Below the pieces are notes generated by a model. It ran no database searches. It was not told the DNA's origin and worked only from the letters and a program-made list of their open reading frames with translations. Made by a program: the position numbers and the translations under genes. From JACCTU01 sp963769665 (GTDB lineage: Bacteria > Actinomycetota > Thermoleophilia > Gaiellales > Gaiellaceae), in assembly GCA_963769665.1 (NCBI GenBank), contig CAVYMQ010000003.1, positions 1,736,001 through 1,800,000 on the forward strand: a stretch of 64,000 nt of DNA, read 5' to 3'. Shown piece after piece: positions 17,498 through 28,700 of the stretch (the first letter of the stretch is position 1; each line of letters opens with the position of its first letter).

Positions 17498-17503
17498 TAG
17501 GCT
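17498..17503 (+). promoter_or_regulatory. -10 box for leaderless transcription of the thiolase gene
   Basis: TAGGCT, 6 nt, then the ATG at 17510. The hexamer and the spacing are identical to those before the M42 gene. It implies the thiolase has its own leaderless transcript despite the close upstream gene. Confidence 0.5.
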
Positions 17504-17509
17504 GACTCT

Positions 17510-18661
17510 ATGGCCCGCTCGGTGATCGTCAGCGCCGTCCGCACGCCGTTCGGCAAGCTCGGCGGCGCGCTCAAGGACTACGAGGCGCCGAAGCTCGGCG
17601 CGCACGTGATCAGGGCCGCGCTCGAGAAAGCGGGCCTCGAGCCGACTGAAATCGAGTACGTGATCATGGGCGAGGTGCTCCAGGCCGGTGTCGGCCAGGC
17701 GCCCGCGCGACAGGCCGCGATCGGGGCGGGCCTGCCGAAGGAGCTACCCGCGGACACGATCAACAAGGTGTGCGCCTCGTCGATCCGCGCAGTGCAGATC
17801 GCCGACGCGATGATCCGCTCGGGCGACCACCATGTGGTCGTCACCGGCGGGATGGAGTCGATGTCGAACGCGCCGTACTTGCTGAAGAAGGCTCGCTTCG
17901 GCTACAAGCTCGGCAACGGCGAGTTGATCGACCACATGGTCTTCGACGGGCTGACGTCCAGCTTCGACAACAAGCACATGGTCGAGCAGGCGTCGTTCGT
18001 CTCGCGCGAGCTCGGGATCTCCCGAGAGGATCAGGACGCGTGGGCTCTTCGCTCCCACGAGCGCGCCGTCGCCGCGCAGGACGCGGGACGCTTCGCCGAC
18101 GAGATCGCACCCGTCGACGGCTTCGAGGTCGACGAAGGGCCCCGGCGCGACACCTCGCTCGAGCGGCTTTCCGCGCTCGCGCCGGTGTTCGACCCCGAGG
18201 GCACCACGACGGCCGGGAACGCGCCCGGCGTGAACGACGGCGCCGGCTGCGTGATCGTCACGAGCGACGAGTTCGCGCGCAAGCGCGGCCTCGAGGTGCT
18301 CGCGACGATCGTCTCGCAGGGCTACGTCGCCGACGACTTCGCGTTTCTCGCGCGCACGCCCGCGAAAGCCGGCGAGATCGCGCTCGCCAAGGCGGGGAAG
18401 TCGATCGACGACGTCGAGCGCGTCGAGCTGAACGAAGCGTTCTCGTCCGTGGTCGTCAACTCGATGAACATGCTCGGCGCCGACCCGGAGAAGGTGAACG
18501 TGAACGGCGGCGCGGTCGCACTCGGCCACCCGATCGGCGCGTCGGGCGCGCGCATCGTCGGCACGATGGTGCACGACCTGCGCCGGAACGGCGGCGGCCT
18601 CGGTCTCGCGGCGATCTGCTCCGGCGGCGGGCAGGGCGACGCGCTGCTGCTCGAGGTGTGA
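17510..18661 (+). CDS. Acetyl-CoA acetyltransferase (thiolase)
   Basis: 383 residues, complete thiolase. The acyl-carrying Cys is in INKVCASSIRAVQ, the His in ALGHPIGASGARI and the second Cys in AICSGGGQGDALLLE. It would cleave 3-ketoacyl-CoA or condense two acetyl-CoA; the close acyl-CoA dehydrogenase and 3-hydroxyacyl-CoA dehydrogenase suggest beta-oxidation, though acetoacetyl-CoA metabolism is equally possible. The stop overlaps the next gene as GTGA. Confidence 0.96.
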   Translation: MARSVIVSAVRTPFGKLGGALKDYEAPKLGAHVIRAALEKAGLEPTEIEYVIMGEVLQAGVGQAPARQAAIGAGLPKELPADTINKVCASSIRAVQIADAMIRSGDHHVVVTGGMESMSNAPYLLKKARFGYKLGNGELIDHMVFDGLTSSFDNKHMVEQASFVSRELGISREDQDAWALRSHERAVAAQDAGRFADEIAPVDGFEVDEGPRRDTSLERLSALAPVFDPEGTTTAGNAPGVNDGAGCVIVTSDEFARKRGLEVLATIVSQGYVADDFAFLARTPAKAGEIALAKAGKSIDDVERVELNEAFSSVVVNSMNMLGADPEKVNVNGGAVALGHPIGASGARIVGTMVHDLRRNGGGLGLAAICSGGGQGDALLLEV

Positions 18662-19058
18662 CGAAGCTCGTCCTCGCGCTTGCCGTGATCGCGCTCGCAG
18701 TCGTCGCTGCGCCCGCCGCTTCAGCCTGCTCGTGCATCGCACCGGGAACGCCGCGCGCCGACCTCGCGCGCTCTGACGGCGCGTTCGTCGGCGCCTACCA
18801 GGGTCGGTACCGGCTCTCGCCGACCGCGTTCTTCTACAAGTTCACGATCGTCCGCCGAGTGAAGGGGAACCTTCCCCCGAGGAAGATCCACGTCGTCGCC
18901 GGGACCAACAGCGCCTCGTGTGGCCTCCAGGTGCGGAAGGGTCAGCGCGTCGCCCTCCTGCTGCAGCGCTCGGAACGGCAGTGGCGTTCGAGCCTCTGCG
19001 ACCAGCGCGCCGCGAACTTCTTCCGCGGCGTTCGCTCGCGGCTGCTCGCTTCCTGCGG

Positions 19059-19062
<4 letters not shown>
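18658..19062 (+). CDS. Small secreted cysteine-rich protein starting CSC
   Basis: 134 residues. GTG start in GTGA overlap with the thiolase stop. A signal peptide (TKLVLALAVIALAVVAAPAA) ends at ASA, so the mature protein begins CSCIAPGTPRADLARSDGAF. An N-terminal Cys-x-Cys like this is seen in secreted NTR/TIMP-like bacterial proteins of unknown role. Further cysteines are in ASCGLQ, SLCDQ and LASCG, giving five in all. Function unknown; coupling to the thiolase is probably only positional. Its TAG stop shares the tetranucleotide CTAG with the stop of the convergent decarboxylase. Confidence 0.82.
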
Positions 19063-20426
<1,364 letters not shown>

Positions 20427-20451
20427 CTCCACCAACCCTACAAGTGTCGGC

Positions 20452-20457
20452 TAGCCT
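20452..20457 (+). promoter_or_regulatory. -10 box for leaderless transcription of the hydroxyacyl-CoA dehydrogenase gene
   Basis: TAGCCT, 6 nt, then the ATG at 20464, with no ribosome-binding site. The spacing is identical to that of the M42, thiolase and adenosyltransferase genes. Confidence 0.5.
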
Positions 20458-20463
20458 CGCCGG

Positions 20464-21294
<831 letters not shown>

Positions 21295-21297
21295 GCC

Positions 21298-21325
21298 TCA
21301 AGCCTCTGCGGGTCGGTGCCGATAT
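21298..21325 (+). promoter_or_regulatory. Sigma28-like promoter before an HD-GYP regulator
   Basis: TCAAGCCT (21298-21305), 12 nt, GCCGATAT (21318-21325). The right half matches the GCCGATAA -10 of FliA/SigD/WhiG-class sigma factors and the left half partly matches their TAAAGTTT, with a spacer one base longer than usual. Transcription would start near 21332, 13 nt before the GTG. Confidence 0.6.
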
Positions 21326-21344
21326 CTGGCGCAGAAAGGGGGAC

Positions 21345-22424
21345 GTGCGGGTGCGGGTCTTGCTCGTTGACGATGACGCGGGTCTCAGGGCGCTGCTGCG
21401 CACGACCTTCGACGTCTTCGACATCGACGTCGACGAGGCAGCGGGGGCGGCCGAGGCGCGTGAGCTGATCCGCGCGGATCCTCCGGACGTGATCGTGCTC
21501 GACGTCGTGATGCCCGGCATGGACGGGCTCGAGTTCTGCCGTGAGCTGAAGGCGAACAGCGAGACGCGTGGCATCGCCGTCGTCCTGCTCTCCGGTTCCG
21601 AAGGTGGCTCGCGCGTCGCGGCGGACGCCGCCGGTGCCGAGGCGTTCGTGCCGAAGCCCTTCAGCCCGCTCGAGCTGCTCGCAGTGGTCGAGCGGCTCTC
21701 GGGAGGTCTCTACGGTGTTCCGTTCCGCGCGACGAAGAAGGTCGGCAGCGAAGGGGAGCAGCTGCTGCTCTACGCGCGCGACCTGCGCCACCTGCTGCAG
21801 ATCGAGCGCGCGCAACGGTCGCTCGTGCAGGAGGCGTACCGCCAGACCGTCGCGGCGTTCGCCAGCGCGCTGGAGTCGAAGGACACGCGCACCCGCGCGC
21901 ACTCCGAGCGTGTGCAGCGCTACGCGCTCGAGCTCGCGCGCACGATGGACTCAGAGCTCGCGGACGATCCGTCCGCCGAGTACGGGTTTCTCTTGCACGA
22001 CGTCGGCAAGATCGGGATCCCGGACCGGGTGCTGCAGAAGCCCGCACCGCTCACCGAGCCCGAGCGCGCGCTGATGCAGACCCACACGATCCTCGGCGAG
22101 CAGATGCTCGCGGGCGTCGCGCTCTTGCAGGGGCACGGCGTGCACATCGTGCGCTCGCACCACGAGCGGTGGGACGGCGACGGCTACCCGGACCGCCTCG
22201 TGCGCGAAGAGATTCCGACCGGAGCGCGGATCTTCGCGGTGGCCGACACCCTCGACGCGATGACCAGCGACCGTGTGTATCGCGCAGCGCTCCCCTGGTC
22301 GGTTGCGCACGACGAGATCGTCTTGCAGTCGGGACGTCAGTTCGACCCCGACGTCGTCGACGCGTTCCGTGCGTGCGAGCCGTCGCTGCGCGAGGTGCGC
22401 AGGGAGTTCGACGCCGCCGCTTAG
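21345..22424 (+). CDS. Response regulator with HD-GYP phosphodiesterase domain
   Basis: 359 residues. The receiver has LLVDDDAGLRALL, phospho-acceptor Asp in VIVLDVVMPGMD, Ser in LLSGSEG and Lys in FVPKPF. A linker of about 70 residues leads to a complete HD-GYP domain: LLHDVGKIGIPDRVL, HHERWDGDGYPDRL and VADTLDAMTSDRVYR. Predicted to hydrolyse c-di-GMP when phosphorylated. The GTG at 21345 has AAAGGGGG upstream; the GTG at 21351 is an alternative. It is preceded by a sigma28-like promoter, so it may belong to a motility or surface regulon. It shares TTAG with the convergent lipoprotein gene. Confidence 0.94.
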   Translation: MRVRVLLVDDDAGLRALLRTTFDVFDIDVDEAAGAAEARELIRADPPDVIVLDVVMPGMDGLEFCRELKANSETRGIAVVLLSGSEGGSRVAADAAGAEAFVPKPFSPLELLAVVERLSGGLYGVPFRATKKVGSEGEQLLLYARDLRHLLQIERAQRSLVQEAYRQTVAAFASALESKDTRTRAHSERVQRYALELARTMDSELADDPSAEYGFLLHDVGKIGIPDRVLQKPAPLTEPERALMQTHTILGEQMLAGVALLQGHGVHIVRSHHERWDGDGYPDRLVREEIPTGARIFAVADTLDAMTSDRVYRAALPWSVAHDEIVLQSGRQFDPDVVDAFRACEPSLREVRREFDAAA

Positions 22425-22849
22425 ACGGGCTCCTCTTCCTGCTCGACCGGCACCTCGAGCTGGTGCCAGAGGACGATCTTCCCGTCGCGCACGCGCACGA
22501 GCGCGAGGGCGCGTGCGCCGGGGCCGTCGCAGCGGCTCCGCCGTCGATTCCCCAGCAGAAACGTCGCGCGCACCTCGTCGCCGCGCTCGCTGAGACTGAG
22601 GATGCGGCCCGCGCAAGGGAGCGAGGCGTTCCAGGCTTGCGCCTCGTCGAAGGTCTCGAGTCGCCGAACCGAAGCGCCCTGCACGACGCGTGCTCCTGCG
22701 GCGAACAGCCTTGCTGCGCCCTCGTTGTCGTCGGAGTTGACGGCCTCGGACCAGGCGCGCACGACGCTCTGGGGCGAGGGATCGCCGCCTCCGCAGCCCG
22801 TCAGGACGAAGGCGGCCAGCGCGACGAGGCCGGCGGCTCGCACCGTCAC
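22421..22849 (-). CDS. Putative lipoprotein, NTF2/SnoaL-like
   Basis: 142 residues. The N-terminus VRAAGLVALAAFVLTGCGGG has a lipobox (LTGC), so it is predicted to be lipid-anchored outside the cytoplasmic membrane. The rest (VVRAWSEAVNSDDNEGAARLF and later strands) has the pattern of a small NTF2/SnoaL-like fold. Function unknown. GTG start. It is divergent from the acyl-CoA dehydrogenase across a very short gap in which ACTACGATAGT, an exact palindrome, could serve as -10 for both directions. Confidence 0.8.
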   Translation of the reverse strand: MTVRAAGLVALAAFVLTGCGGGDPSPQSVVRAWSEAVNSDDNEGAARLFAAGARVVQGASVRRLETFDEAQAWNASLPCAGRILSLSERGDEVRATFLLGNRRRSRCDGPGARALALVRVRDGKIVLWHQLEVPVEQEEEPV

Positions 22850-22855
22850 TACGAT
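22850..22855 (+). promoter_or_regulatory. -10 box of the acyl-CoA dehydrogenase gene
   Basis: TACGAT, then 11 nt to the ATG at 22867, giving a 5' leader of only a few nucleotides and no ribosome-binding site. It lies within the palindrome ACTACGATAGT. Confidence 0.45.
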
Positions 22856-22866
22856 AGTCAGGGCCT

Positions 22867-24036
22867 ATGCACTTCGAGCTGACCGACGACCAACGCGAGA
22901 TCCAGGCGCTTGCTCGCGACGTCGCGCACGCCGAGATCGAGCCGAACGCGGCGGCCTGGGACCGCGAGCACCGCTTCCCGCGCGAGCTGTACGGGAAGCT
23001 CGCCGAGCTCGGCCTCATGGGGGTCTGCGTCCCCGAGGAGTACGGCGGTGCAGGCGCTGACTTCCTCTCCTACATCCTCGTGCTCGAGGAGCTCTCGCGC
23101 GCCGACGCCGGCGTCGGCGTGACGGTCGCCGTCCACACGAGCGCGTGCACGCTCCCGCTGCTCACGTTCGGGACGGACGAGCAGCGGGCGCGTTTCGTGC
23201 CGCCGCTCGCCCGCGGTGAGGGCATCGGCGCGTTCGCGCTGACCGAGCCCGAGGCGGGCTCCGACGCCGGCGCGCTGCGCACGCGGGCAGAGTCGGACGG
23301 GGCCGGCTGGCGCATCACCGGCGCGAAGCAGTGGATCACGAACGGCGCGCACGCGTCGACGTTCTTGCTCTTTGCCAGGACGGATCAGGAAACGCCTGGC
23401 GCGAAGGGTGTCTCCGCGTTCGTGCTCGATGCCGAGCACGTTCGCGTGACGCGCGAAGAGGAGAAGCTCGGGCTGAACTCGTCGTGCACGAACGACATCG
23501 CGATCGACGGCGCGACCGTCGGGCGCGACCGCCTGCTGCACGAGGAGGGCAAGGGGTTCAACGTCGCGATGGCGACGCTCGACGGTGGACGCATCGGAAT
23601 TGCAGCGCAAGCCGTCGGCATCGCGCAGGCAGCGTTCGACGTCGCGCGCGAGTACGCGAAGGAGCGGCGCACCTTCGGCAAGGCGATCGCGGAGCACCAG
23701 GCGATCCAGTTCAAGCTGGCCGACATGGCGACGGAGATCGACGCGGCCCGTCTGCTCGTCTACCGCGCGGCGTGGCTGAAGCAGCAGGGACGCCCGCACA
23801 CCGAGGAGGGCGCCAAGGCCAAGCTCTTCGCTTCCGAGATGGCGCGCCGCCAGACCGGCGAGGCGATCCAGATCCTCGGCGGGTACGGCTACACGAAGGA
23901 GTTTCCGGTCGAGCGGTACTACCGCGACGCGAAGATCACCGAGATCTACGAAGGCACGAGCGAGATCCAACGCATGGTGATCGCGCGCTCGGTGCTCGGG
24001 CTACGCCGGCACGAGCAGACGCTCGCGCAGGGTTAG
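22867..24036 (+). CDS. Acyl-CoA dehydrogenase
   Basis: 389 residues, complete FAD-dependent acyl-CoA dehydrogenase. Visible: EEYGGAGADFLSYILVLEEL, FALTEPEAGSDAGAL, KQWITNGAHA, the FAD-binding ERRTFGKAIAEHQAIQFKLADM, ILGGYGYTKEFPVER, and the catalytic-base region IYEGTSEIQRMVIAR. It matches the short-chain/general group, but chain-length preference cannot be told. It would pass electrons to the EtfAB pair encoded at 47915-49626. It shares TTAG with the convergent acetyltransferase gene. Confidence 0.96.
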   Translation: MHFELTDDQREIQALARDVAHAEIEPNAAAWDREHRFPRELYGKLAELGLMGVCVPEEYGGAGADFLSYILVLEELSRADAGVGVTVAVHTSACTLPLLTFGTDEQRARFVPPLARGEGIGAFALTEPEAGSDAGALRTRAESDGAGWRITGAKQWITNGAHASTFLLFARTDQETPGAKGVSAFVLDAEHVRVTREEEKLGLNSSCTNDIAIDGATVGRDRLLHEEGKGFNVAMATLDGGRIGIAAQAVGIAQAAFDVAREYAKERRTFGKAIAEHQAIQFKLADMATEIDAARLLVYRAAWLKQQGRPHTEEGAKAKLFASEMARRQTGEAIQILGGYGYTKEFPVERYYRDAKITEIYEGTSEIQRMVIARSVLGLRRHEQTLAQG

Positions 24037-24470
24037 CGCGGCCGCCAGGCGTACTGCACGTCAGGCTCCCGCTCCTCGTTGCCTTCGCCGTCTGTGAGGC
24101 GGACGACCTCCAGCCCGTGGCGCTCGTAGAAGCGACGCGCGCCGACGTTCCTCTGGAAGGTCCAGAGCGAGAAGCCGGCCGGTCGACGTTCCTTGGCCTG
24201 GTCGAGGAGCCGCTTGCCGATGCCCTGGCTCTGCCGGCCGGGCTCGACGTGGATCTGGAGCAGCTGATCCGACGACAGGATCGCGAAGCCGAGGACGCAG
24301 TCGTCGTTCTCGGCGACCCAGACCTCGTGCTCGCCGAACAGTCCGCCGACGTACCCGAGATCCTCCTCAGGCGTGTGCAGCCGCGGGATGTAGTCCATCA
24401 GGTCGTACGTCGAACGCATCATCCGCGCAACAGCCGCCACGTCTTCGGGTTCACCACGCCGTAGCCGCAT
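24033..24470 (-). CDS. GNAT-family N-acetyltransferase
   Basis: 145 residues. The acetyl-CoA pyrophosphate loop is VEPGRQSQGIGKRLLDQA, and the C-terminal LWTFQRNVGARRFYERHGLE is the typical strand 5-helix 4 segment. The substrate is unknown. The open frame starts at an ATG at 24470 (MRLRRGEPEDVAAVARMM). Convergent with the acyl-CoA dehydrogenase, their stops sharing TTAG, and divergent from the adenosyltransferase. Confidence 0.92.
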   Translation of the reverse strand: MRLRRGEPEDVAAVARMMRSTYDLMDYIPRLHTPEEDLGYVGGLFGEHEVWVAENDDCVLGFAILSSDQLLQIHVEPGRQSQGIGKRLLDQAKERRPAGFSLWTFQRNVGARRFYERHGLEVVRLTDGEGNEEREPDVQYAWRPR

Positions 24471-24477
24471 CGCCGCC

Positions 24478-24483
24478 TAATCT
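24478..24483 (+). promoter_or_regulatory. -10 box for leaderless transcription of the adenosyltransferase gene
   Basis: TAATCT, 6 nt, then the GTG at 24490. This is the best-matching hexamer in the 6-nt group, with no Shine-Dalgarno sequence. Confidence 0.55.
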
Positions 24484-24489
24484 ACGCCC

Positions 24490-25062
24490 GTGGCCCGCAA
24501 TCGCGACGAGCCCGTCCGGCTGACGAAGATCTACACCCGTGGCGGCGACCGCGGCGAGACGTCGCTCGGCGACGGGTCGCGCGCCTCGAAGCTCGATCCC
24601 CGGATCGGCGCCTACGGTTCGGTCGACGAGTTGAACTCGTTGCTCGGGGTCGCGCTCGCCGGTCAGCTTCCCGACGCGATCCGCGCGGTGCTCGAGCGGG
24701 TGCAGAACGAGCTGTTCGACGTCGGCGCTGACCTCTCCGTGCCCTGGGAGGGCGACGACGACAAGCTCCGCGCGACGCAGGCGCAGGTCGACGCGCTCGA
24801 GGCCGACTGCGATCTCTTCAACGAGGACCTCCCCGAGCTCAAGAGCTTCGTGCTGCCGGGCGGGGACGAGGGTGCCGCACGGATCCACGTTGCGCGCGCC
24901 GTGTGCCGTCGCGCCGAGCGTGACGCACTCGCCGCGCCGGTCAACCCGCTCGCCGTCGTCTACCTCAACCGCCTCTCCGATCTCCTCTTCATCCTCGCGC
25001 GCGCGGCGAACGCTGCCGCCGGTCGAGACGAGCCGCTCTGGAAGCCGGGCAGCTCGCGCTGA
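24490..25062 (+). CDS. PduO-type cob(I)alamin adenosyltransferase
   Basis: 190 residues. The PduO/MMAB signature is clear: KIYTRGGDRGETSLGDGSR (ATP binding), GSVDELNSLLG, VQNELFDVGADLS, FVLPGG, then HVARAVCRRAERD and YLNRLSDLLFILAR. It attaches adenosyl to cob(I)alamin, producing the cofactor of methylmalonyl-CoA mutase, whose two subunits are encoded at 43404 and 45813. The GTG start lies 6 nt after a -10 box. Its TGA stop overlaps the next gene's apparent CTG start. Confidence 0.95.
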   Translation: MARNRDEPVRLTKIYTRGGDRGETSLGDGSRASKLDPRIGAYGSVDELNSLLGVALAGQLPDAIRAVLERVQNELFDVGADLSVPWEGDDDKLRATQAQVDALEADCDLFNEDLPELKSFVLPGGDEGAARIHVARAVCRRAERDALAAPVNPLAVVYLNRLSDLLFILARAANAAAGRDEPLWKPGSSR

Positions 25063-25787
25063 CCTTCGCCGCGTCGTTCGCGGCGGGGTACCTCGGATCG
25101 GCTGTCGGGCTCGTGCTCGGGACGCTGCGCCTGCCGGCGATCTTGCTCGCCGCGGGCAACCCCGCTGCCGCCGCGGGCACCAACATCGCGATCAGCGCCG
25201 CGGCCGCGGCGGCGGGGGGCTGGCGGCATGCGCGCGAGGGCCGCGTCGACTGGAAGGTCGTCGCGTGGATGACGCCTCCTTCGGTGGCAGGGGCGGTGAT
25301 CGGAGCGCTCGCGGGATCGAGCGTGCCGGAGCGCCTGCTCTTCGCCGCGATCGCCGCGGTGCTCGCCTGGAACGGCATCGATCTGCTCGTGCGGCCCGTC
25401 CGCGCTCGACCGCGTGCGAAGCCGCGCCTCTGGCCGGCGGGCATCTTCGGTTTCGCGATCGGCCTCGTCGGCGGCGCGATCGGCGTGATCCTCGGGACTC
25501 TGCGGATGCCTGCGCTCCTTGGCGCCGTCGGGCTGACCGCGCACAAGGCGGTCGGGACGAACCTCGTCGTCGGTTTCGCGCTCGGCGTCGCCGGGTTCGC
25601 CGCGCACGCGGCGAAGCTCGAGGTCGAGTGGGACCTCCTCGTGGTCGGCCTCGCAGGCGCGCTGCCCGGGGCGTGGCTCGGGGCGCGCGCCACAGGCCGG
25701 TTCTCCGAGGAGGCGCTACGACGGCTGATCGGAACTGCGTTGCTGCTGATCGCCGTGGCGTTCGCAGTCCAGGCTGCGCTGCGCTAG
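25059..25787 (+). CDS. TSUP (TauE/SafE) family permease
   Basis: About 242 residues with seven or eight hydrophobic segments and the two-fold internal repeat typical of TSUP proteins (LGTLRLPAILLAAG near the start and LGTLRMPALLGAVG in the second half). TSUP proteins export or import sulfonates, sulfite or related anions; the substrate here is unknown. The first ordinary start, GTG at 25113, would cut into the first membrane segment. The natural start is CTG at 25059 (TFAASFAAGYLGSAVGL), overlapping the previous stop as CTGA. Convergent with the giant gene, their stops sharing CTAG. Confidence 0.82.
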   Translation: MTFAASFAAGYLGSAVGLVLGTLRLPAILLAAGNPAAAAGTNIAISAAAAAAGGWRHAREGRVDWKVVAWMTPPSVAGAVIGALAGSSVPERLLFAAIAAVLAWNGIDLLVRPVRARPRAKPRLWPAGIFGFAIGLVGGAIGVILGTLRMPALLGAVGLTAHKAVGTNLVVGFALGVAGFAAHAAKLEVEWDLLVVGLAGALPGAWLGARATGRFSEEALRRLIGTALLLIAVAFAVQAALR

Positions 25788-28700
25788 TACAGCCGACGGT
25801 TCGCGAGCCTCATGATCAGCTTCGCGAGATCCCTCGGCGGCGTCGTGCGCGGAACGGCGATCGTCGCTCCGGCGCGGACCGCCTGCACGAGGCGGCGCGG
25901 GTCGTTCGTCAGGGCGAGGATCCGCACCGTCGGGAAGACGAGGCGCAGGTCGCGGATCAGCTGGAGCCCGTAGCGGTCGACGTCGACGACGATCACTTCC
26001 ACGTTCTTGTTCGAGGCTCCGGTGAAGGTCCACGCGTCCTCGCCGACGGCGGCCGGGAGGACTTCCATCCCCTTGTCGAGGCCGCGCTCGATCTCCTTGC
26101 CGTTGTTCCCGGTGCTCGCGAACACGATCTGGAGCGGCTTCTTCGGCTTGACGGGCTTGGCGGTCTTCTTGACGATCTGGACGACGATCGACTTCTTGGC
26201 CGTCTCGCGACCCGATTCGACCGCGAAGACGAGCCGATAGCGCCCGGTTTTCTTGACGCTCGGCGGCATCGTGAGCCGCTTGATCGTGATGCCCGCCTTG
26301 GCCGGGAAGCGCCAGCGGTACGCGCGCGTCCCGTTCGGGCCGAGCAGGGTCGTCGTGACGGTGGCGACTCGCGTGGTCTTGAGACGCAGCGCGATCGACT
26401 TGCTCGCGGTGGGCGCGTAGCGCTTCGTCGCGACGACGTCGAAGACGAGCCGGGCCTGCGGGGCGGTCGGCGTGCCGAGCTCGAGGTCGATCTTGGAGCC
26501 GAGCGGAGCCATCAGCGCTGCGGCCGGCGCGACGACGATCGTGCCGGTCCCGCGGACGATCCCGACACCGAAGCCGCGGTTGGCGAGGATCGCGCGGGCC
26601 TCGTCGAGCGTCTTGCCCACGAGCACCGAAGTCGAGCGCAGCCCGGCGCTCGCCGGACTGGCCTTCCCGTCGCCGTCGACAGCCACGATCGTGAAGACGC
26701 GCATGTCGGCGGGGTCGAACGGGCCGAGATTGACCTGGGTCTCGCCGGGCGCGAGCGTCTGCGTCGCGATCCCGTCGATGTAGAGGAGGGTGGCGAACGG
26801 CTCGCCCGAAGCGTCGCGCGAAGGCTTCCACCGGAGCGTCAGCGAGCCGTCGTCCTCGAGCTTGGCGACGAACGCGGTGGGAGTGGGGACGAGCGGCAGG
26901 GCCGGGTCGAACGTGCCGCCGCCGGTCGACGGTGCGGGTGCGGGGACGCCGACCATGAAGGTGACGGAGAACGCGCTGGACTTGCCGGCCGCGTCGTGGA
27001 TCGTGCCCGTGAGCGTGTGCGCGCCGTCGCTCAGCGAGCCGACGTTGAACGTCGCAACGGCGCCCGAGAGCATCGGCATCACGGAGGGCGCGCCGTCGAG
27101 CGTTCCGCCGGTGACGGACGCGATGTCCTCGCTCGCGGTGATCGTGATCACGTTCGCCGTCGCGACGATCGAGCCGTTGCTCGGCGACGTCGAGACGACG
27201 ATCGGGACGAAGTTGTCGATCCGCACGCCGGCGATCACGTCCTGGCTCGTGTTGCCGACCGCGTCGTTGACGACGGCCCGCAGGTCGTAGAGCCCATCCG
27301 GGAGGGCCGTCGTGTCGAAGTTCGCCCCGTAGGGTGCAGAGCCGTCAGTGCCGATCGTCGACCACGACGCCGCGCCTGCCGGGCTGCGGCTGAAGACGAC
27401 GGTGGTCGCGTCACCGGCCGTCGACGCGCTCAGCGCGACGGTGCCGGAGAGCGGCGAGCCGGGGTTGGTGAGCGAGACCGTCGGCGCGGTCGAGTCGATG
27501 TTGACCGTGATCGACGGGCTCGTGAACGTGTTGCCGGCGAGGTCGGTGACGACGATGCGCAGGTCGTGCGCGACGCTCGGCAGCGAGGTGACGTCCCAGG
27601 TCGCCGAGAACGGAGCGCTTGAGTCGCCTGCGATGTCCCCGAAGCCGCCGCCGCCGGAGACGCGCGCCTGCCAGGTGACGGACGCGACGCCTGAGCCGCC
27701 GTCGGAGCCCGTGGCGGAGAGCGGCACGGCCGAGCTGCCGATGGTTGCGCCGCCGCCGGGTGCGGTCAGCAGACCGCTCGGATCGGTGTTGTCGACGCGG
27801 GTCGTGACGACACCGCTGGTGCCGGAGTTGCCGCCTGCGTCCACGGCGGTCGCGCGAAGCTCGTAGTTGCCGTCGACGACGGCGGTGGTGTCGAAGGACG
27901 CCGACCACGGCCCACCGAGGGCAGTGCCGATCGTCGTCCAGCCGCCTCCGCCGGCGGGCCGCCGCTCGAAGGTCACTTGCACGGTGTCGCCGTCGGCGCT
28001 GGCGCCGAGGCCGATCGTGCCGCTGACGTTCGCGGCAGGTGCGCTCAGCGAGACGCCGGGCGCGAAGTTGTCGACCGTGATGCTGACGCTGCCGGTCGAG
28101 GTCGAGTTGCCGGCGACGTCGCTGATCACGGCTGAGATCGTCGCGCCGCCGTCGCCGCCGGACGCCGAGTTCCAGCTCATCTGGAAGGGCGCGCTGCCTG
28201 CGGTCCCGATCGAGCCGCCGTTGACGAAGTACTCGACGCCGGCGATCGGGTTGTCGTCGGAGGCCGAGACACCGAGCGTGATGCTCCCGGAGACGGTCGA
28301 CCCGGAGAGCGGGGAAGCGACGTTGCCCGTCGGCGCAGTGTTGTCGACGATCTTCGACGGAAGGTCGGTGGTGTTCGTGTTCTCGGCCTCGTCCGTGACG
28401 ATGAAGCGGAGATCCCACGAGCCGTCGTCGGCCGCGCTCGTCGCCCAGGTTGCGCTGTACGGGTCGCTGGTATCGACGCCGAGGGACGTCCAGGTGCTGT
28501 CGCTCGAGCGCTTGTGCTGGAACTCGACCTGCGTGACCTCGGCGCCGCCGGGGCCGCCCGTGTCCGGGTTCGCGGTCAGGGTGACCGAGCCGCGCAGGTA
28601 GTTGCCGGGGTCGTTCGCGCCCGGGTCGGGCGGCGTCGAGTCGATCATCACGGTCGCGGTCTTCGGCGACTCGATGTTCCCCGCGATGTCCGTGGAGAAG

